Program-made: the position numbers and the translations under genes
The notes under the pieces: model-generated
Databases searched by the model: none
Told to the model about the DNA's origin: nothing
The model's input: only the letters and a program-made list of their open reading frames with translations
From: Mesostigma viride
Lineage: Eukaryota; Streptophyta; Mesostigmatophyceae; Mesostigmatales; Mesostigmataceae
Direction: 5' to 3'
Length of the DNA stretch: 64,000 nucleotides
Assembly (NCBI GenBank): GCA_009746045.1
Contig: RPFO01000667.1
Span: 1,662,252-1,726,251 of the forward strand
Shown here: positions 57,925-64,000 of the stretch, piece by piece
How the letters are laid out: each line of letters begins with the position of its first letter
Numbering within the stretch: the stretch's first letter is position 1

Positions 57925-59200
57925 TGGGGGGGGCTGGCATGCTTGCGTGGGTGTGGGGGGCCTCGCATGCGTGCGGGTGTGGGGGGGGCTCGCATGCGTG
58001 CGTGGGTGTGGGGGGGAGTGGCATGCATGCGTGGGTGTGGTGGGTGGCTGGCATGCATAAGTGGGGTTAGGGGGGGCTGGCACGCGTGTGTGGGTTCGTG
58101 GGGTGGCTGCCATGCGTGCGTGGGTGTGTGGGGTGGCTGGCATGCGTACGTGGGTGTGGGGGGTGGCTGGCATGCATAAGTGGGTTTGTGATGGGCTGGC
58201 ATGCGTGCGTGGGTTGGTGGGGTGGCTGGCATGCATGCGTGCATGTGGGGGGTCGCTGGCATGCATGCGTGGGTTTGTGGGGTAGCTGGCATGCAGGCGT
58301 GGGTGTGGGAGGGGCTGGCATGCATGCGTGGGTGTGGGGGGTGGCTGGCATGCATGCCTGCATGTGGGGTGGGGCTGGCATGCGTGCGTGGGTGTGGGGG
58401 GGGCTCGCATGCGTGCGTGGGTGTGTGGGGGGGCTCGCATGCGTGCGTGGGTGTGGGGGGGAGTGGCATGCATGCGTGGGTGTGGTGGGGGGCTGCCATG
58501 CATGCGTGGGGTTAGGGGGGGCTGGCACGCGTGTGTGGGTTGGTGGGGTGGCTGCCATGCGTGCGTGGGTGTGTGGGGTGGCTGGCATGCGTACGTGGGT
58601 GTGGGGGGTGGCTGGCATGCATAAGTGGGTTTGTGATGGGCTGGCATGCGTGCGTGGGTTGGTGGGGTAGCTGGCATGCGGGCGTGGGTGTGGGAGGGGC
58701 TGGCATGCATGCGTGGGTGTGGGGGGTGGCTGGCATGCATGCCTGCATGTGGGGTAGGGCTGGCATGCGTGCGTGGGTGTGGGGGGGGCTGCCATGCGTG
58801 TGTCGGGGGGCTGGCATGCGTGGGTGGTTGGCGGGGGGAGTGGCATGCATGCGTGGGTGTGGTGGGGAGCTGCCATGCATGCGTGGTTTTAAGGGGGGGC
58901 TGGCACGCGTGCGTGGGTTCGTGGGGTGGCTGCCATGCGTGCGTGGGGGTGGGGGGTGGCTGGCATGCGTAAGTGGCTGTGGGGGTTGCTGGAATGCATA
59001 AGTGGGTTGTGGGGTGGCTGGCATGCGTGCGTGGGTGTGGGGGTGGCTGGCATGCGTGCGTGGATTGGTGGGGTGGCTGGCATGCATGCGGGCATGTGGG
59101 GGGTGGCTGGAATCCATGCGTGGGTTTGTGGGGTATAGCTAACATGTGTGCGTGGGTGTGGGAGGGGCTGGCATGCATGCGTTGGTTGACATGCCATGGA
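57925..59200. repeat. G-rich ~30-bp minisatellite with 445-bp higher-order unit
   Basis: Sub-units such as GGCTGGCATGCGTGCGTGGG, then TGTGGGGGG or TTGGTGGGGT, repeat about every 30 bp. Groups of about 15 sub-units recur at a 445-bp spacing (for example sub-units at 58201 and 58646). Long Gly/Trp/Cys or Thr/His/Pro frames are by-products. Confidence 0.9.
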
Positions 59201-60024
59201 TGAAAAACGCCAAGAAGAGTATATGGCCCCGCTGCCACCAAAAATCACCTGGTTGATCAACCAAGGGGATAGCCTGCACAGTGAGACACAAACACAGCAG
59301 ACCCAGCAAAGCAAAATTCAGGTTGTAAGCGAGTGGAGATTACTTTTGACATGCTTGATGAAGAAATATATAACACACCTTCTATTGTCACACCTTCTAT
59401 AAACAAATGGTTGATTGATCACCTTATACACCACGTAAACATGCTACCAGACGCGCTCTTCAGTCCAGTCAAAATCCACGTGCGAAGCAAGTCAGCTTAC
59501 GCAGAAAGCACCATGAATGTCAGCCAGTACAGCAGTAAATGACGCCCCAAACCCGTGACCAGGCAAGCATCCAGAGGGGCTTTCACCGCCCAGTATATTC
59601 CAGAAAAAAGCATCACAGATCCTTGGGCAACGGACGTTCACACAGGACATGCGAAGGACCATGAAGATGGCGTCCTGCACGGCTAAGAAAATAAAACGCA
59701 GACCCTTGCTACGCTATGTCTTTGCTGCGACTAGGTGGATTCGGCGAAATGGAAAGAACGCAACCATGAAAATGCATCAGAAAGAGAGCAGGTACTACCC
59801 CGGTCATCGAAACAAACGCCTCACCATCGGCATCGCCGGTTACGTCCCGTGGCAAAAAATCCAGCGTTCTTTCCAATATGATGTGGCGACAGCAGAAGCT
59901 CGTTGGCCACACCCCAAGCCTTCCACGAACAGCAAACTGATTTCACTAGGCACCCAATACGTAAAGCAGTTAAGCATGATACTACAATACCTAAATCTAC
60001 AACGACATTCCATTTCCAGGTCGC

Positions 60025-60300
60025 CATAGCGACACGGACCTCTCCCACGCAGGTATCACTCCGTTGACGCACCTCCAGCTCATAAAATTTCGCACTTGCT
60101 CTTCAAACATAAAATTTTGACGTATAAAACCATGGCTGCGCATTCCCCATCCCAATTTTCTAGCCTACGTTGCCTGCCATCGCCAGCCAGCACAAGGAAA
60201 ATTGCTCGCGCAGCACGTCACTTTGTTTTTCGCCCCGAGCATGCCGCACGCTTTGCCAATAATTCCCAGTTCCCACTGCCCAGCAAGACTTTTTTCCATG
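60025..60300 (+). promoter_or_regulatory. Diverged TATA-containing module, long unit 3
   Basis: GCGACACGGACCTCTCCCAC is followed by CTCCGTTGACGC, CACCTCCAGCTC, a TATAAAA at 60123-60129, GCATTCCCCATCCC, then GCCATCGCCAGCCAGC. These elements match units 1 and 2 while the sequence between them has changed more. Confidence 0.5.
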
Positions 60301-60919
60301 CGATTATACCATGCGATATACTTTAGAGATATTTCGGTGGAAGATACTTGGAAATTTCGTTACGTTCGTATTTCCATTGAAAATGTGCCAAATTTCGGCC
60401 TGAACTATTTCACCCCACCCTGACTGAACGCCAGTTCGGCTCTGAACCTTCCACCCGTCCTGCAAATTTGATCCATCCGTTCAGAAAATCGCATTCCATT
60501 CACGTTGTGGCCCTAACCTCGAGCGCGTTATTCGAAACGGCGTGCACCGGTTGGTCCCCTTGTCCAAAGTGGTGCAACGGGAAACTGAAAAGTTTGAGGA
60601 GAGATCCATTCGCCAGTTGTTTGACGTTTAAAAGAGTCAACGCGCCGTAATTCCTGAGGCCGCGCGGATTGGCGAGACGCCCCACCTGCCCGCAAAAGTC
60701 TGAACATGTTCAGCGTTTCAGCACCCGTTCAGACTTCCTGAGACTCGATCTCCAAGGTTTGGGGATTTTCTTTGTACTACGGCGATTGGCCATCTCGCTA
60801 CGGTCCTGGACGTCGTCCGCTCCCGCGCTAGGGGGCGCGGGGGACGGCCCCACCTTCGGCCTACGGCCTCGGCCAAAGTTTTCGGGCTTCATAAATCGTA
60901 GTTACTAGTAGGGGACAAG

Positions 60920-63900
60920 AAAAAAGTGGGGGAGGGGGGGCTATCGCCCCCCCTCCCCGACTTGAGAGGACGTGACTCGCCGCTAGCGGCCCAGAGGCCG
61001 ATAGTCGACCTTCTGGGCGCCAACCGCACCGGCCCGCGCGACGCGCCAAGACCCTTCCACGGAGGACGCGCGAGCGGACGATTCCGACCGGGACGAACCG
61101 CCTCCGTGCGCCACTCGCAACGGACCCTTCCCCGTGAACACCGTGAAAGCTCTCCGAGCGTGAGATACTTGGAAATTTCGTCACGTTCGTATCGAAATTA
61201 AAAATTCTGACAAATTTTCAGCTCGGACTGAACCACAATGAAATAATTCTGACAAATTTTATCCTGAACTATTTCGCATCATAACATGACTCCGTTGGGA
61301 GATCATCATGTAGCACTGGCTAACATATTCCCTTGCTGGATGGATGGAGGTAGGTGAAGAATTAAACCTTTTTGAATGACCTTATTTGTCTAATTGTAAT
61401 TGCCTAGCACAGTCTACCTAGAGGAGGGCCCTGATTGGCACAATTGTGGCCATGTACGTAATTATGCTACATGTCTGTCGTACATGATCTCCCAACTAGT
61501 CATGTTATAATTTAATTTCATTTTAATGCTAGCATGTCTTGTTGCATGCCCTCAAAGCTAAAATTGTTTATCACATGCAGAGAGAGCCCGCACAATGAAT
61601 TTCAGCGTACCATTCATTAATTAATTATACCATGCGATATACTTTACAGATATTTCGCTGTCAAATACTTCGAAATTTGGGTACTGCTTTTTGCAAGCCA
61701 GCCATAAGGACCAAACACTCCCATGCAAACTCCCATTTTCATCATTAATTAATATTCATTGAGTGGCAATCCTTTCATTCCTTTGTTCACACATGCACCA
61801 TCCGTCATTCCCATTATTAAATTGAAAAAATTAAAACATAGCATGACTCCGTGGTGCCCACTATGACTTCATGGGGGGGGCTGGCATGCTTGCGTGGGTG
61901 GGGGGGCCTCGCATGCGTGCGTGGGTGTGGGGGGGGCTCGCATGCGTGCGTGGGTGTGGGGGGGAGTGGCATGCATGCGTGGGTGTGGTGGGGGGCTGCC
62001 ATGCATGCGTGTGGTTAGGGGGGGGCTGGCACGCGTGTGTGGGTTCGTGGGGTGGCTGCCATGCGTGCGTGGGTGTGTGGGGTGGCTGGCATGCGTACGT
62101 GGGTGTGGGGGGTGGCTGGCATGCATAAGTGGGTTTGTGATGGGCTGGCATGCGTGCGTGGGTTGGTGGGGTGGCAGGCATGCATGCGTGCATGTGGGGG
62201 GTCGCTGGCATGCATGCGTGGGTTTGTGGGGTAGCTGGCATGCAGGCGTGGGTGTGGGAGGGGTTGGCATGCATGCGTGGGTGTGGGGGGTGGCTCGCAT
62301 GCGTGCGTGGGTGTGGGGGGGAGTGGCATGCATGCGTGGGTGTGGTGGGGGGCTGCCATGCATGCGTGGGGTTAGGGGGGGCTGGCACGCGTGTGTGGGT
62401 TCGTGGGGTGGCTGCCATGCGTGCGTGGGTGTGTGGGGGGCTCGCATGCGTGCGTGGGTGTGGGGGGGGCTCGCATGCGTGCGTGGGTGTGGGGGGGAGT
62501 GGCATGCATGCGTGGGTGTGGTGGGGGGCTGCCATGCATGCGTGGGGTTAGGGGGGGCTGGCACGCGTGTGTGGGTTGGTGGGGTGGCTGCCATGCGTGC
62601 GTGGGTGTGTGGGGTGGCTGGCATGCGTACGTGGGTGTGGGGGGTGGCTGGCATGCATAAGTGGGTTTGTGATGGGCTGGCATGCGTGCGTGGGTTGGTG
62701 GGGTGGCAGGCATGCATGCGTGCATGTGGGGGGTCGCTGGCATGCATGCGTGGGTTTGTGGGGTAGCTGGCATGCAGGCGTGGGTGTGGGAGGGGTTGGC
62801 ATGCATGCGTGGGTGTGGGGGGTGGCTGGCATGCTTGCCTGCATGTGGGGTGGGGCTGGCATGCTTGCGTGGGTGTGGGGGGGCCTCGCATGCGTGCGTG
62901 GGTGTGGGGGGGGCTCGCATGCGTGCGTGGGTGTGGGGGGGAGTGGCATGCATGCGTGGGTGTGGTGGGGGGCTGCCATGCATGCGTGGGGTTAGGGGGG
63001 GGCTGGCACGCGTGTGTGGGTTGGTGGGGTGGCTGCCATGCGTGCGTGGGTGTGTGGGGTGGCTGGCATGCGTACGTGGGTGTGGGGGGTGGCTGGCATG
63101 CATAAGTGGGTTTGTGATGGGCTGGCATGCGTGCGTGGGTTGGTGGGGTGGCTGGCATGCATGCGTGCATGTGGGGGGTCGCTGGCATGCATGCGTGGGT
63201 TTGTGGGGTAGCTGGCATGCGGGCGTGGGTGTGGGAGGGGCTGGCATGCATGCGTGGGTGTGGGGGGTGGCTGGCATGCATGCCTGCATGTGGGGTGGGG
63301 CTGGCATGCGTGCGTGGGTGTGGGGGGGGCTCGCATGCGTGCGTGGGTGTGGGGGGGGCTCGCATGCGTGCGTGGGTGTGGGGGGGAGTGGCATGCATGC
63401 GTGGGTGTGGTGGGGGGCTGCCATGCATGCGTGGGGTTAGGGGGGGGCTGGCACGCGTGTGTGGGTTGGTGGGGTGGCTGCCATGCGTGCGTGGGTGTGT
63501 GGGGTGGCTGGCATGCGTACGTGGGTGTGGGGGGTGGCTGGCATGCATAAGTGGGTTTGTGATGGGCTGGCATGCGTGCGTGGGTTGGTGGGGTGGCTGG
63601 CATGCATGCGTGCATGTGGGGGGTCGCTGGCATGCATGCGTGGGTTTGTGGGGTAGCTGGCATGCGGGCGTGGGTGTGGGAGGGGCTGGCATGCATGCGT
63701 GGGTGTGGGGGGTGGCTGGCATGCATGCCTGCATGTGGGGTAGGGCTGGCATGCGTGCGTGGGTGTGGGGGGGGCTGCCATGCGTGTGTCGGGGGGCTGG
63801 CATGCGTGGGTGGTTGGCGGGGGGAGTGGCATGCATGCGTGGGTGTGGTGGGGAGCTGCCATGCATGCGTGGTTTTAAGGGGGGGCTGGCACGCGTGCGT

Positions 63901-64000
63901 GGGTTCGTGGGGTGGCTGCCATGCGTGCGTGGGGGTGGGGGGTGGCTGGCATGCGTAAGTGGCTGTGGGGGTTGCTGGAATGCATAAGTGGGTTGTGGGG
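60920..64000. repeat. Long satellite unit 4, partial (runs off the right edge)
   Basis: It starts after GACAAG (60914-60919) with the same AAAAAAGTGGGGGAGGGG hairpin. It follows unit 3 closely but has a 50-bp deletion near 61240. The window ends inside its minisatellite. Confidence 0.85.
61875..64000. repeat. G-rich minisatellite, longer copy
   Basis: Same ~30-bp sub-units and 445-bp higher-order period as at 57925-59200 (repeats at 62682, 63127, 63572), but at least 850 bp longer. The last ~690 bp match 58325-59015, so the array is near its right end at base 64000. Confidence 0.9.

Larger units (their letters stand above)
56902..60919. repeat. Long satellite unit 3, diverged type (4018 bp)
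   Basis: It begins with the hairpin GGGGAGGGGGG...CCCCCCCTCCCC (56911-56939) and about 250 bp of GC-rich sequence. A 225-bp inverted-end element follows (57341), then AT-rich DNA, a G-rich minisatellite (57925-59200), a diverged copy of the TATA module (60.0-60.3 kb) and a diverged short-unit part (60420-60919, with CCTGAGACTCGATCT). So the architecture matches long units 1 and 2 although the sequence differs. Confidence 0.75.

Noticed and set aside
61869-63866. 665-codon minus-strand frame rich in Thr, His and Pro
   Set aside because: It is a translation of the G-rich minisatellite; equal frames occur in other phases and on the other strand.

Overview
The window is nuclear DNA of a eukaryote. 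It has spliced genes with GT-AG introns, non-LTR retrotransposons, a piggyBac-type transposase, an F-box/LRR gene and very large amounts of minisatellite DNA. The low-complexity, Ala/Gly/Ser-rich GC-biased exons and the mix of mobile elements suggest a green alga, but no marker gene fixes the lineage and that is inference only.

Left part (1-16 kb): one large plus-strand gene can be assembled from six exons (619-2043, 5578-5689, 7736-9414, 13520-13757, 14817-14959, 15869-16135). The phases match at every junction and the joined frame is 1287 codons to the stop, with the 5' end off the window. Most of its introns are swollen by tandem arrays: a 9-bp array before exon 1, a 110-bp array plus 41-bp units in intron 1, a 27-bp array in intron 3, and a pyrimidine tract and a GT run in introns 4 and 5. 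The 110-bp array is built from a copy of the exon 1/intron 1 junction.

Middle part (16-41 kb): a retrotransposon and DNA-transposon graveyard. It holds LINE reverse transcriptase pieces (18.1-19.7 kb; 37.6-38.8 kb), ORF1-only LINE copies (32.2-33.5 kb; 39.06-39.92 kb), an R2/NeSL-like LINE with restriction-like endonuclease in two copies (33.9-36.8 kb; 25.7-26.1 kb), a frameshifted piggyBac transposase (27.2-29.3 kb), and a transposase-like fragment ending in a PHD finger (30.1-31.0 kb). There are also fold-back and MITE-like elements and a dispersed motif around GGTTGTCTCCTTGA. Target-site duplications can be read for several insertions, and one element is nested inside another.

41.3-43.1 kb (minus): an intact single-exon F-box protein with about 17 cysteine-containing leucine-rich repeats, the only clearly intact ordinary gene.

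Right part (45-64 kb): a complex satellite in which short units (698-733 bp) and long units (4.0-4.3 kb) follow each other, all joined at the same short motif (ACAAG). The long units carry a minisatellite and a conserved TATA-containing module that stays recognisable even in the most diverged copy. No convincing protein is encoded there. The window ends inside a fourth long unit.
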